Positions 34,263 through 43,319 of a stretch of 64,000 nucleotides of DNA are shown here, piece by piece. Source of the stretch: Cytobacillus depressus (GTDB taxonomy: Bacteria; Bacillota; Bacilli; Bacillales; Cytobacillaceae); contig NZ_WBOS01000001.1 in NCBI RefSeq assembly GCF_008923245.1, positions 434,001 to 498,000 on the forward strand, in the 5' to 3' direction. Position 1 is the first letter of the stretch, and every line of letters begins with the position of its first letter. Below the pieces are notes generated by a model. It had not been told where the DNA came from. It saw only the letters and a list, made by a program, of their open reading frames with translations, and ran no database searches. Made by a program: the position numbers and the translations under genes.

Positions 34263-35222
34263 CTATGCGGAAAAGTAAAAGGCTTTCCCCGCTTTATTGA
34301 TACCAATTTCCCCTAATGCATCCAAATAGTCAAGCTGGGCAATTGTTTCCGAGATTGTCAAACCGAACTCCCGCTCATACACAGAGGGAAAAAGGCGCTG
34401 GCAAATTTCAAAAACAGTAAGGGGCTCAGCTAGCAGCCACTTTTTCACTTGCATCGCGCGTTCATGCTGGCGCTCTAGTCTTTTCTCAATGAGTTCATTC
34501 ACTTCATAAATCTCATCGCCATGCCCGGAATAAACAAGCTGGATAGGGAACCGTTTTAGTTTCTTCAATGATTCATTATATTGCAGCAGCGGCTTTGGAC
34601 GCTTTGTATCACCCGGCAGAGGCGGTTCCATTAATGGATTCGGAGAGATATGGGCGAGCAGATGATCTCCGCCAATAAAGATCCCGTCCTTTTCCCGAAA
34701 TAATCCGATTTGGCTTTGGGCATGCCCAGGGGTTTCAATAATCGTCCAGCCTTCAAGACCTGGCGGAGTATCCCCTTCCTTCAATTCACCTGTAAGAGAA
34801 CGGCTGCATGAAAAACGAAGCGACTTTTTTAGCGAGCCAATAAACGGTAAATATTTTTCTGGAACTCCACATTTTGGAAAAAGGTCAAAATAGAAATCAT
34901 CATGAGCCTTTAAGAATTCATCCGTCCGCCATAACCATCTTTCATTAAAACGATGACCATATACTTCTAAACTTGGCGGAAAAAAATCTAAAAGACCAGC
35001 ATGATCGGGATGATGATGAGTAAGGACAACCTGTTCAATATCATGAGAAGATAAGTTTAAATCCTTCAACTGTGCATTTAATGCCTCCCACGCCTCATCT
35101 GTTTTCGGTCCAACATCAACAAGCGTAAGCCTATCTCCCTTAATAACATATACATTGACATCCCCAACAGCAAAAGGTGTCGGGATGACTAATTTAGCAA
35201 TGCCATTTTTCCATTCGGCCAT
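34263..35222 (-). CDS. yqjP: MBL-fold metallohydrolase YqjP
   Basis: A 319-aa metallo-beta-lactamase-fold hydrolase. The zinc motif is THHHPDHAGLLDFF, with further ligands in ETPGHAQSQIG, IGGDHLL and YSGHGDEI. A C-terminal winged-helix-like domain is typical of the LACTB2-like group. It precedes yqjQ by about 45 bases in the same direction, as in B. subtilis. Likely a thioesterase or nuclease; not decidable from sequence. Confidence 0.88.
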   Translation of the reverse strand: MAEWKNGIAKLVIPTPFAVGDVNVYVIKGDRLTLVDVGPKTDEAWEALNAQLKDLNLSSHDIEQVVLTHHHPDHAGLLDFFPPSLEVYGHRFNERWLWRTDEFLKAHDDFYFDLFPKCGVPEKYLPFIGSLKKSLRFSCSRSLTGELKEGDTPPGLEGWTIIETPGHAQSQIGLFREKDGIFIGGDHLLAHISPNPLMEPPLPGDTKRPKPLLQYNESLKKLKRFPIQLVYSGHGDEIYEVNELIEKRLERQHERAMQVKKWLLAEPLTVFEICQRLFPSVYEREFGLTISETIAQLDYLDALGEIGINKAGKAFYFSA

Positions 35223-35342
35223 TTCTTCAACTCCTAAAAATACTATATCTGAATAAATAATATCAAATCATTTCGGTTTATAAACATAAGTTTACCTTTA
35301 ATCCTATCAGTTGTCATTATTTTCACATAATTAAACCCCATA

Positions 35343-35373
35343 AAAAAAATCCCCCAATTCCGCAATGGGAGAT
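35343..35373 (-). terminator. Terminator downstream of the SRAP gene
   Basis: On the minus strand ATCTCCCATT pairs with AATTGGGGGAT, followed by a run of eight T. Confidence 0.8.
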
Positions 35374-35381
35374 CCGCTATT

Positions 35382-36059
35382 CTAACATATTCTCTGAATC
35401 AAATCCACAGAATTATTCTTTGGTGAATTGACGAGTGAAGATACTTCATACGTCTCCATCAAGTCTTTATCAAGCGGCTTCAACAATTGATCTAAATGGG
35501 CTGTATCTGTGATTGTACGATCGAGCCAGATTTTTTCATTTTCCGGCTTTAAAATGGCAGGCATACGATCATGAACGTCTTTTACAAGTTCATTTGGAGT
35601 TGTTGTAATGACAGAACAGGTGAAAATGGATTTCCCTTGTGGAGATTTCCATTGCTCCCAGATCCCCGCCATCGCAAAGAGCTCGTCTGACTTTAGTTTA
35701 ATTCGCATCGGAGTCTTCATTTGATCGTCATGCCTTTTCCATTCATAGAAGCTGTCAGCAATAATTAGGCAGCGCCGATTCTTATAGGCATTGCGAAAAC
35801 TCGGCTTTTCATTTAATGTTTCGGCTCGGGCATTAATCATTTTGTAACCGATTTTCTCGTCTTTAGCCCAAGAAGGAATAAGTCCCCATCTTAAGAAGCC
35901 TAATCTGTTTTTGCTGCCGTCGTTAATCACCGATAATACAGATTGAGAAGGAGCCACATTATAGCTCGGGGAAAATAAATCTTCTTGAATAAATTGCTCG
36001 ATATCAAAGCGGTCAATTATTTGTTCGAAAGTAGCTGTTAATGTGAAACGGCCGCACAT
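35382..36059 (-). CDS. SOS response-associated peptidase (SRAP/HMCES family)
   Basis: Crosslinks to abasic sites in single-stranded DNA through the N-terminal Cys and protects them. ATG 36059 gives MCGRFTL, so removal of Met exposes the catalytic Cys2; this decides the start over 36068. Other conserved parts: NVAPSQ, INARAETLNEKPSFRNAYKN, and HDRMPAIL with the active-site His. About 225 aa, usual length. No LexA box was seen in the upstream region. Related to E. coli YedK. Confidence 0.92.
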   Translation of the reverse strand: MCGRFTLTATFEQIIDRFDIEQFIQEDLFSPSYNVAPSQSVLSVINDGSKNRLGFLRWGLIPSWAKDEKIGYKMINARAETLNEKPSFRNAYKNRRCLIIADSFYEWKRHDDQMKTPMRIKLKSDELFAMAGIWEQWKSPQGKSIFTCSVITTTPNELVKDVHDRMPAILKPENEKIWLDRTITDTAHLDQLLKPLDKDLMETYEVSSLVNSPKNNSVDLIQRIC

Positions 36060-36172
36060 GAGAATCACCTCAAAATTTTGTTTTGTTTATTTTATCAGGA
36101 ATTAACGGTTACAATCAAAATAGGTTAAAGAGTCCTCGTAAAGTATCTAATATCATTTTAGTACAGCAAAAC

Positions 36173-36217
36173 AAAAGGGGTAGCAATCAACTAATAAACT
36201 ATGAATTGCTAACCCTT
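36173..36217 (-). terminator. Terminator of the DSD1-type gene
   Basis: On the minus strand AAGGGTTAGCAAT pairs with ATTGCTACCCCTT and is followed by TTG and T-rich DNA. It closes the left half of the D-amino-acid island. Confidence 0.75.
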
Positions 36218-36254
36218 ACTTTTAATCTATTATCTTTTTAAGGAGAAGTGTGAT

Positions 36255-37361
36255 TTATTGCAATTTCCCTCTACACTCTATCAATAGCTCTTCCGCGATT
36301 TCATCTTCCGAGATTAGAAAGGCTTTTTCATATAAATTACAAACTGGACAAATATGATTGGGGATGATTTGCACTTTATCTCCTACATTCACTTGATTGC
36401 TGAAATCCTCATTGTAAATGATAGCATGTTCATCAAAGACACCATAAATATAAACATCGTCAAATTCTTTAATACGACCAAGACCTTTTGTTTTTGTAAG
36501 TCCTCTACTTCTAGTTTGAGCTGTAATTCCTTTCGCTCCTACATCTGTAATAACTCGTTCCTTAGTTGGCTTACTAATGATTGTCGTAAGAACTGATGCT
36601 GCACATCGGTCATATGTACCGATTACATTTGCCTGGGAGGAATCCATAAAAATATAAGTTCCTGGTCTGATTTCCGTTACACCTTTTGGTATTTCGAATT
36701 TTAGCATGAAAGGTGGGGTAGAACCGATACTTACGACTTTTGGTTTGAGGTCCATCTCTTCTGCTATTTCCGCAAAATGCAATGTTCTTTTTACACTTGC
36801 AATATAAAGCTCTCTACATTCATCTAGATTTTCTGCCTTATAAGTATGTCCATCATGGGAAAAAACGCCTTTAAATTCAACGTTTTTACACCCCTTCACA
36901 GCATTTAATAAAGTACGAAAATCATTTTCTTCAATAATCCCAGAGCGTTCCTCTCCAACCTCAATTTCCACAAGCACTTGAGCTTTTTTCTTTGCTCCTT
37001 CGAAAACTTCTTCTATTTCAGTTACATGATAGATATTATCAATACCAAAAGAGATATCAATGATCTCAGATAGTTTTCTAATTCGTTCAATTTTTGATTT
37101 ACCGACAATCTCATTGGCAATAAAAATGTTCTTTAAACCATTTTTAGCCATCACCTCGGCTTCCCCTACTTTTGCTACCGTAATACCTACAGCACCTAAC
37201 TCCTCTTGTAATTGGGCTAGCTTAGGTATTTTATGAGTTTTGGTATGGGGGCGCAAATTCACTTTATATTTGTCAGCATAATTTTGCATTGAATAAAGAT
37301 TATCCATCATTATTTTTCTATCAATTAAAAGTGCGGGTGTTTCTAACTCAAAATATTTCAT
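36255..37361 (-). CDS. DSD1/D-threonine aldolase-family PLP enzyme
   Basis: A 368-aa fold-type III PLP enzyme of the alanine-racemase-like group that includes D-threonine aldolase, D-serine dehydratase and 3-hydroxy-D-aspartate aldolase. The PLP lysine is in RPHTKTHKIP. A C-terminal metal pair is seen in NHICPVCNL. An AGGAGAG site lies before the ATG. It is the last of four genes starting from the LysR gene. Which substrate it uses cannot be told; D-threonine or D-3-hydroxyaspartate type amino acids are plausible. Confidence 0.85.
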   Translation of the reverse strand: MKYFELETPALLIDRKIMMDNLYSMQNYADKYKVNLRPHTKTHKIPKLAQLQEELGAVGITVAKVGEAEVMAKNGLKNIFIANEIVGKSKIERIRKLSEIIDISFGIDNIYHVTEIEEVFEGAKKKAQVLVEIEVGEERSGIIEENDFRTLLNAVKGCKNVEFKGVFSHDGHTYKAENLDECRELYIASVKRTLHFAEIAEEMDLKPKVVSIGSTPPFMLKFEIPKGVTEIRPGTYIFMDSSQANVIGTYDRCAASVLTTIISKPTKERVITDVGAKGITAQTRSRGLTKTKGLGRIKEFDDVYIYGVFDEHAIIYNEDFSNQVNVGDKVQIIPNHICPVCNLYEKAFLISEDEIAEELLIECRGKLQ

Positions 37362-37455
37362 CTGTCTCTCTCCTTTATAGCTGCTATAGCTTCAATCTTC
37401 ACAATACATCCAGCGTAAAAAAGGCTTAAACATCTCATTTTAACGAAACATTCAG

Positions 37456-38559
37456 TTAACTCAATTTAATTCCTGCTCCACATAAAGGAATAACAATCTT
37501 TTCAGAAGGCGAGTGATTATATTTTAAGTATCCAGCATAGTTCGCAGCAGTTGTCGGTTCTACATAAAAACCTTTCCCAGCTAGTGTGATACGTGCTTGT
37601 ATAATTTCTTCTTCGGTTGTTGTGATAATTTCTCCATTCGTAGCATGAATTGCTTCTAAAATTTGAACTGATCGTGCTGGTGCTGCTATCGCAATCCCTT
37701 CCGCTATTGTACCGTTATTTTGGACTGGTTCAAACGTTTCATTATTCATAAACGCTTTTGCTAATGGAGCACAATTTTCTGCTTGAACCGCAATTAACTT
37801 CGGCATTTTCGTTATTAGCCCATTCTCTAGTAATTCCTTAAATCCATAATAGGCGCCTAACAATAAAGTACCGTTTCCAACAGGTATAATAAGGGCATCA
37901 GGTGCACATTTCATCTGTTCCCAAATTTCATAAGCATATGTTTTTGTTCCTTCATAAAAAAAGGGGTTATACACATGACTTGCATAGAATATTTTCTCTT
38001 CATTTACAGCTTTTTGCGCAGCTTTAGCTACATCTTCCCTTGTACCATTAATTGCCCGAACGTTTGCACCATGAGCTTTAACCTGCGCAATTTTTTTCGG
38101 TGATGTTCCTTCTCTGAGGAAAATATCACAAGCAATACCAGCACGTGAGGCATATGCCGCAATCGATGTTCCTGCGTTCCCACTACTATCCGCAATGACT
38201 TTCGTAACGCCTATTTCTTTTGCTTTAGCAATTAATACCGCTGCACCACGATCTTTAAAAGATAAAGTAGGCATCATATAGTCTACTTTGACTAAGGTAT
38301 TCGGCTCCGAATGATCTAATATGATTAACGGAGTATAACCTTCCCCCATTGTAACTTCTTGCCAAATTGTTGAGTTATTTTTAAATGGCATAGAATCTAT
38401 GTACCGCCACATTGTTGCGGGTTTTTCTTGTAACCTAGATATATCAATAGTTATCTTTTCTTTTACTAAATCTAACATTCCTCCACATTTGCACTTCCAA
38501 ATATATTCTGTCACATAATATTTAGTTTCACATGAATAACATACATATTGTTCCTTAAT
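37456..38559 (-). CDS. Threonine synthase-like PLP enzyme, apparent ATT start
   Basis: A fold-type II PLP enzyme. The PLP lysine is in PTLSFKDRGA, followed by SSGNAGTSIAAYA and PVGNGTLLLGAYYG. A GTG at 38514 would start the protein at VTEYIWKCKCGG, but upstream in frame is YVCYSC, which completes a CxxC...CxC zinc ribbon typical of this family. Between the in-frame TGA (38566-38568) and that GTG the only start-like codon is ATT at 38557-38559, six bases after GGAGTGA. So an ATT start is proposed. It lies between RidA and the DSD1-type gene. A threonine synthase for biosynthesis is less likely than a catabolic dehydratase or lyase. Confidence 0.82.
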   Translation of the reverse strand: MKEQYVCYSCETKYYVTEYIWKCKCGGMLDLVKEKITIDISRLQEKPATMWRYIDSMPFKNNSTIWQEVTMGEGYTPLIILDHSEPNTLVKVDYMMPTLSFKDRGAAVLIAKAKEIGVTKVIADSSGNAGTSIAAYASRAGIACDIFLREGTSPKKIAQVKAHGANVRAINGTREDVAKAAQKAVNEEKIFYASHVYNPFFYEGTKTYAYEIWEQMKCAPDALIIPVGNGTLLLGAYYGFKELLENGLITKMPKLIAVQAENCAPLAKAFMNNETFEPVQNNGTIAEGIAIAAPARSVQILEAIHATNGEIITTTEEEIIQARITLAGKGFYVEPTTAANYAGYLKYNHSPSEKIVIPLCGAGIKLS

Positions 38560-38618
38560 ATTCTCTCACTCCTTTTTTGTCATTATGCCAATTTTAAGAT
38601 TAATAGATTAACAATGAC

Positions 38619-38993
38619 TTAAATATATGCAATAGCTTCAATTTCTATTTTAAAACCAAAATGCAGCTCATTCGTTGGTACAACTGATCGTGCTGGTTTA
38701 TGGTCTCCGAAGAATTCTTTATAGATACGGTCAACACGATCCCATAATTGTATATCTGGAATATAAAGTGTTATTCGCAAAATTTGATTCTTTTGGCTGC
38801 CTACCTCATTTAAAATATACTCAATATTTTTAAGTGCTTGCAGAGTTTCATCTTCAATTGTGCCAAATTTCTTCTGTTGTGTTATTGGGTCAATGGCAAA
38901 TTGGCCAGATACGTAAACTATATCATTATGAATCGTTGCTAATGCATAGTGGCCGTTTGATTTCAAGTTCCCTACCTGAAAAATGCTCTCCAA
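38619..38993 (-). CDS. RidA family enamine/imine deaminase
   Basis: A 124-aa protein of the YjgF/YER057c/UK114 family, which hydrolyses reactive enamine and imine intermediates released by PLP dehydratases. YVSGQFAID and PARSVVPTNEL carry the conserved substrate-binding Arg. The start is TTG 38993, behind GGAGTG. It sits between two PLP-enzyme genes and a LysR gene, exactly the context in which its detoxifying role is needed. Confidence 0.88.
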   Translation of the reverse strand: MESIFQVGNLKSNGHYALATIHNDIVYVSGQFAIDPITQQKKFGTIEDETLQALKNIEYILNEVGSQKNQILRITLYIPDIQLWDRVDRIYKEFFGDHKPARSVVPTNELHFGFKIEIEAIAYI

Positions 38994-39067
38994 TTAGAAC
39001 ACTCCTTAATTTATTGAATTTGATTTTCTATTCCACTAATAACTCCCTCTGATAAATTGAAAAATGC

Positions 39068-39955
39068 TTAAAATTCCCCATGTGTCTTTTCAAGGAATTT
39101 AATAAATAATTCAGCAGCTTTAGTTTGAATTTGTGTGTCCCTAGTCGCATAAAAGAAGTGTTGAGTTGAATCAAATGCTTTAATGTTTAATGCGCAAAGC
39201 GTTCCTAATGCTAATTCCTTTCTAATCGCCCCTTTAGAAATATAGGAAATCCCTAAACCAACTTCCACAGACTCCTTAATAATTTGTAGGCTTCCAAATT
39301 CCATTATATCTTTAGGCTTAATACCTGTATGATGAAACATATGATCCGTTACTTCCCTGGTACCAGAGCCAGATTCACGAATCACCCATGTTTCAGTTTT
39401 TAATTCCTCTGTAGTAACTACTTTCTTAGCTCCCAAAGGATGATTGTACGGGACAATTACCACCATTTCGTCAAGGGCAAAGGGTTTGATAATTAGGTTA
39501 GGATGTTGAATTCGACCATTAATGATCCCGATATCTAAATCGCGCCGAAGGAGTTGTTCAATAATACGGTGTGTATTCTTAATCGTTATTTTTGGTTTGA
39601 TATTTGGATAATTGGTTTTAAACTCATTCACAATTTTTGGAAGTGAGTATTCACCGAACGTGTAGCTTGCCCCAATCCATAATGCACCACTTGCTGTCGT
39701 ATGTATATCGTGTATGAATTTGTCTACAAGTGCGTATTGCTCCATAATTTCTTTGCCATGATAGAATAAAATTTTACCTGCTTTAGTTAATCCAATATAT
39801 TTGTTGCTACGCTCCAAAAGTTCTATTCCATACTTTTTTTCTAGGGATTTTATCGCCTGACTAACAGCTGATTGTGTGATGTATAATTTATCGGCAGTTT
39901 TAGAGAAACTGTGTTGTTCAGCAACAGTTAAAAAGATGTTTAGCTGATGGTCCAC
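39068..39955 (-). CDS. LysR family regulator of the D-amino-acid island
   Basis: A 295-aa LysR regulator: HTH with FSKTADKLYITQSAVSQAIK, effector domain after residue 90. The start is GTG 39955 after GGGGGAG. It is divergent from the D-cysteine desulfhydrase gene and first of the row LysR, RidA, ThrS-like, DSD1-like. A 33-bp palindrome lies in the divergent region. It resembles CysL/YwfK-type regulators in outline. Confidence 0.88.
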   Translation of the reverse strand: MDHQLNIFLTVAEQHSFSKTADKLYITQSAVSQAIKSLEKKYGIELLERSNKYIGLTKAGKILFYHGKEIMEQYALVDKFIHDIHTTASGALWIGASYTFGEYSLPKIVNEFKTNYPNIKPKITIKNTHRIIEQLLRRDLDIGIINGRIQHPNLIIKPFALDEMVVIVPYNHPLGAKKVVTTEELKTETWVIRESGSGTREVTDHMFHHTGIKPKDIMEFGSLQIIKESVEVGLGISYISKGAIRKELALGTLCALNIKAFDSTQHFFYATRDTQIQTKAAELFIKFLEKTHGEF

Positions 39956-40031
39956 CTCTATCTCCCCCTTTCCATTAGAAAAACTTATAATCGCTATTAA
40001 AAAAAATCGATTTACTAACTAAGCTTAACAC

Positions 40032-40064
40032 ATTAGTATGAATATTATAAATATTAATACTAAT
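40032..40064. promoter_or_regulatory. 33-bp palindrome in the divergent control region
   Basis: ATTAGTAT, one base, AATATT, three bases, AATATT, one base, ATACTAAT. Both arm pairs are perfect. It lies 22 bases before the D-cysteine desulfhydrase start and could be an operator for the LysR protein or another dimeric regulator. Confidence 0.55.
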
Positions 40065-40085
40065 GTAAATAGGAGGGTTTTAAAA

Positions 40086-41093
40086 ATGGATTTAACCCGC
40101 TTTCCACGAAGAAGATATACCGAATACGCTACCCCTATTCAAAAGCTGTCTAATCTTTCAAAAGCCTTAAATGGTCCAACTATTTATGTGAAAAGAGATG
40201 ATTTACTTGGATTAGCCGCTGGGGGAAATAAAACAAGAAAATTGGAGTTTCTTGTTGCCGATGCACTTGAGCAGGGGGCTGACACGTTAATTACCTGTGG
40301 GGCTGTTCAGTCAAATCATTGTCGACTTACTCTTAGTGCGGCTGTTAAAGAGCAGCTTCATTGCCACCTTGTACTTGAAGAACGAGTCCCCGAGAGCTAT
40401 TCACCAGAAGCAAACGGTAATAATTTCCTATTTAAATTATTAGGTGCTGATGGGATTAGCATAGTTTCGGGCGGAACAAATATGATGGAAGCGATGGAGG
40501 AAGTTAAAAATAAATTAGCCAAGGAAGGAAGGAAAGCCTATATTATCCCGGGAGGCGGATCTAACGAGGTTGGTGCAACAGGATATGTGGCTTGTGCACA
40601 GGAGTTATTAACACAAACATTCGATATGGGGTTAAATTTAGATTATATTATTACCGCTAGTGGCAGTTCAGGAACACACGCTGGCCTTGTAACCGGATTT
40701 TATGGCACAAATACACCTACCCAAATTATCGGTATTAATGTCAGTCGAAAAAAGGACGAGCAAGAAGAACTTGTTTATCGCTTAGCACATAAAACTGCTA
40801 AGTATGTCGGTATAACAAGTGATGTCCCTAAAGAATTCATAAATTGTTTTGATCAATATGTTGGCGAAGGATATTCGCTTCCTACACCTGGAATGATCGA
40901 AGCAGTAAGATTATTTGCTCAACATGAAGGCATTTTGCTTGATCCCGTATATACAGGTAAAGTGGCTTCTGGTTTGATTGATCTGATACGAAATGGATTT
41001 TTTAAAAAGGATGATCAAGTTCTTTTTCTTCACACTGGCGGTTCACCAGCGTTATATGCATATGATTCAATTTTTTTCTCTAAAACATCATAA
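40086..41093 (+). CDS. D-cysteine desulfhydrase (ACC deaminase family)
   Basis: A 335-aa fold-type II PLP enzyme. KRDDLLGLAAGGNKTRKLEF contains the PLP lysine; GAVQSNHCR and ASGSSGTHAGLVTGF are typical. ATG 40086 follows GGAGGG and was preferred to 40038. The likely reaction is D-cysteine to pyruvate, sulfide and ammonia; related D-amino-acid or ACC substrates are possible. It begins an apparent operon with a symporter and a racemase. Confidence 0.87.
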   Translation: MDLTRFPRRRYTEYATPIQKLSNLSKALNGPTIYVKRDDLLGLAAGGNKTRKLEFLVADALEQGADTLITCGAVQSNHCRLTLSAAVKEQLHCHLVLEERVPESYSPEANGNNFLFKLLGADGISIVSGGTNMMEAMEEVKNKLAKEGRKAYIIPGGGSNEVGATGYVACAQELLTQTFDMGLNLDYIITASGSSGTHAGLVTGFYGTNTPTQIIGINVSRKKDEQEELVYRLAHKTAKYVGITSDVPKEFINCFDQYVGEGYSLPTPGMIEAVRLFAQHEGILLDPVYTGKVASGLIDLIRNGFFKKDDQVLFLHTGGSPALYAYDSIFFSKTS

Positions 41094-41175
41094 AGCAATC
41101 TTTTCTATTTGATAGGAACTTTTTTGGGATGATTATAACAATGAAGTAAAAAAAATTGTAAAGGAGGCTCTCTTA

Positions 41176-42423
41176 ATGGATAAGAAAAAATCATTATTTA
41201 AAAGGCTACCTTTATGGGCTCTTATTATTATTGGATTAATCTTAGGTACCATAGTTGGTTTACTATGGCCAAGTTTTGGATCAAACCTCCAACCTATTGG
41301 GACTTTATTTATTAAAGCCATTAAAATGATTGTCATACCTCTTGTATTTTCAGCTGTTACTTTGGGGATCTACAAGATGGGCTCAAATCGTAAAGAGTTA
41401 GGGCGTCTTGGCGGACTGGCTTTTGTCTGGTTTTATATAGCTACTGGGTTTTGTATTATTTTAGGTATCACGTTAAACGCTATTTTTCATCCTGCAGCGG
41501 GAGTGGCCTTACAGGCAACGGGTCCTCTTCCGGAAAATCTCGCAACATCAATTGATTGGGTTAAATTTATCACAGAACTCATTCCCGACAATGTTCTGAA
41601 TGCAATGGCCGCTCAAAAAATCATTCCAACGCTCTTTTTTGCTATTTGTTTCGGTCTATCATTATCTGCTATTGGCGATAAAGCCAAAATTGTCATTGAT
41701 TTTCTAGAAGGTATTCTTAGCGCTATGTTCAAACTGACTCAAGGAGTTGTAGCAACGGCTCCGGTAGCTGTTGCAGCTATCATGGCATGGGTGTTTGCCA
41801 CTCAAGGCGGCAGCGTTATTTTAGGATTGGCAAAATTAATTGGTGTGATGTATATTGGCTTGCTAGTTATTATGGTTTTATTCTGGATTATCCTTGCCTC
41901 CCTTAAGATAAATCCTTTCTCGTATACTAAAAAAGTAATGGAACCATTGCTTTTAGGTTTTACTACTACCTCTTCTGAAGTAACTTTACCTGTACACATG
42001 AATATTCTCGAGAAGTCGGGGATACCAAACAAAGTTGTTTCTTTCGTCCTTCCATTAGGTTACAGTTTCAACCTTGATGGTGCTGCTCTTTATCAGTCGC
42101 TCGCCGTTTGTTTTATAGCTGAAGCTTATGGTATGCATTTGAGCTTGCCTACTATTTTAACGATTCTTATAACAACCTTAATCGCTAACAAAGGAACAGC
42201 AAATGTACCTGCAGCTTCATTGGTAGTTTTGTCAGTAATTCTAACATCTCTTAATCTTCCATTAGAAGCAGTAGCTTTAATAACAGGAGTTGACCGATTT
42301 ATGGATATGGGGCGGACGGCTGTCAATGTTTTCGGGAATACGGTTGCCGCTATATTACTTTTTAAATGGGGTGGCAAGAAACTTGCTGAAGCAGAGGATG
42401 AATCAAATGTCGTTAGTTTGTAA
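41176..42423 (+). CDS. Dicarboxylate/amino acid:cation symporter
   Basis: A 415-aa DAACS carrier. The loop FTTTSSEVTLPVHMN and the substrate helix GYSFNLDGAALYQSLA are conserved. It differs from the DctA-type carrier at 23395 in the SSSES loop. An AAGGAGG site precedes ATG 41176. Between D-cysteine desulfhydrase and an Asp/Glu racemase, so a D-amino acid or acidic amino acid is the probable substrate. Confidence 0.87.
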   Translation: MDKKKSLFKRLPLWALIIIGLILGTIVGLLWPSFGSNLQPIGTLFIKAIKMIVIPLVFSAVTLGIYKMGSNRKELGRLGGLAFVWFYIATGFCIILGITLNAIFHPAAGVALQATGPLPENLATSIDWVKFITELIPDNVLNAMAAQKIIPTLFFAICFGLSLSAIGDKAKIVIDFLEGILSAMFKLTQGVVATAPVAVAAIMAWVFATQGGSVILGLAKLIGVMYIGLLVIMVLFWIILASLKINPFSYTKKVMEPLLLGFTTTSSEVTLPVHMNILEKSGIPNKVVSFVLPLGYSFNLDGAALYQSLAVCFIAEAYGMHLSLPTILTILITTLIANKGTANVPAASLVVLSVILTSLNLPLEAVALITGVDRFMDMGRTAVNVFGNTVAAILLFKWGGKKLAEAEDESNVVSL

Positions 42424-42501
42424 GTAGATTTATAGTAAGTATCGTTTCAAAGAGTTTGATAAAGTTAATACCTTACGATTTAGACAAGGAGAGCTATTTA
42501 A

Positions 42502-43236
42502 ATGAGTAAAAAAATTGGTATTCTAGGTGGTATGGGTCCAATGGCAACAGCCGATTTATTTGCTGAAATTGTGAGAAATACTCCTGCTAAAACTGATCAA
42601 GAGCATATCCGCATTATTGTAGATAATCATCCTCAAATACCACCTAGGGTTCCAGCTATTTTGCAAGGAACTGAAAGCCCATTACCAATGTTGATTGAAT
42701 CTGCGCAACTATTGGAAGCGGCTGGAGTTGATTTTATTATTATGCCTTGTAACACAGCTCATTTTTGGTTAGATCAACTACAAAAGACTGTTAAAATCCC
42801 GATCTATAGTATGATTAATTATACAGCAACATACATCCAAAGATATTATTCCTATTTTTCTGGTAAAATGATAATTCTGGCCTCCAGCGCTACTATACAA
42901 ACAAATTTGTATCAAAAAGATTTTCATTCCTTAGGCATTCAATTGTGTGTGCCCAATGAACAAGATCAAGAAATTATTGATCTTACCATTAAAGAAGTGA
43001 AGGAAGGTCGCATTGAAACCAATGTTTATATTAAACAACTCAGTACTATATTAAAACGATATGAAATGGAGAAAGGGATATTAGCTTGTATTGGAGGTTG
43101 TACAGAGATCCCTCTTTTATTTCCTTATTTAAAGAATGATATCGTCAAAATAAACCCCACACGAATACTCGCTTTAATGGCTGTTGAACAGGCAAAAGGG
43201 ATTAAATTAAATGAATTTAGTGGTAACATATCATAA
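42502..43236 (+). CDS. Aspartate/glutamate racemase family protein
   Basis: A 244-aa cofactor-independent racemase. It begins IGILGGMGPMATADLF; the two catalytic cysteines are visible in IMPCNTAHFW and CIGGCTEIPLL. It would interconvert D- and L-forms of an amino acid, perhaps aspartate or a broad set (RacX/YgeA type). Third gene of the plus-strand half of the island, followed by a terminator. Confidence 0.88.
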   Translation: MSKKIGILGGMGPMATADLFAEIVRNTPAKTDQEHIRIIVDNHPQIPPRVPAILQGTESPLPMLIESAQLLEAAGVDFIIMPCNTAHFWLDQLQKTVKIPIYSMINYTATYIQRYYSYFSGKMIILASSATIQTNLYQKDFHSLGIQLCVPNEQDQEIIDLTIKEVKEGRIETNVYIKQLSTILKRYEMEKGILACIGGCTEIPLLFPYLKNDIVKINPTRILALMAVEQAKGIKLNEFSGNIS

Positions 43237-43263
43237 TAATTTTATCCTTTTTGCACGTAAAAC

Positions 43264-43305
43264 CCCTGAACTTTTTACGCTCAGTAGAAAATTCAGGGCT
43301 ATTTT
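43264..43305 (+). terminator. Terminator downstream of the racemase gene
   Basis: CCCTGAA pairs with TTCAGGG and is followed by TATTTTT. It lies between convergent genes. Confidence 0.7.
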
Positions 43306-43319
43306 TAATATTCCGATTT

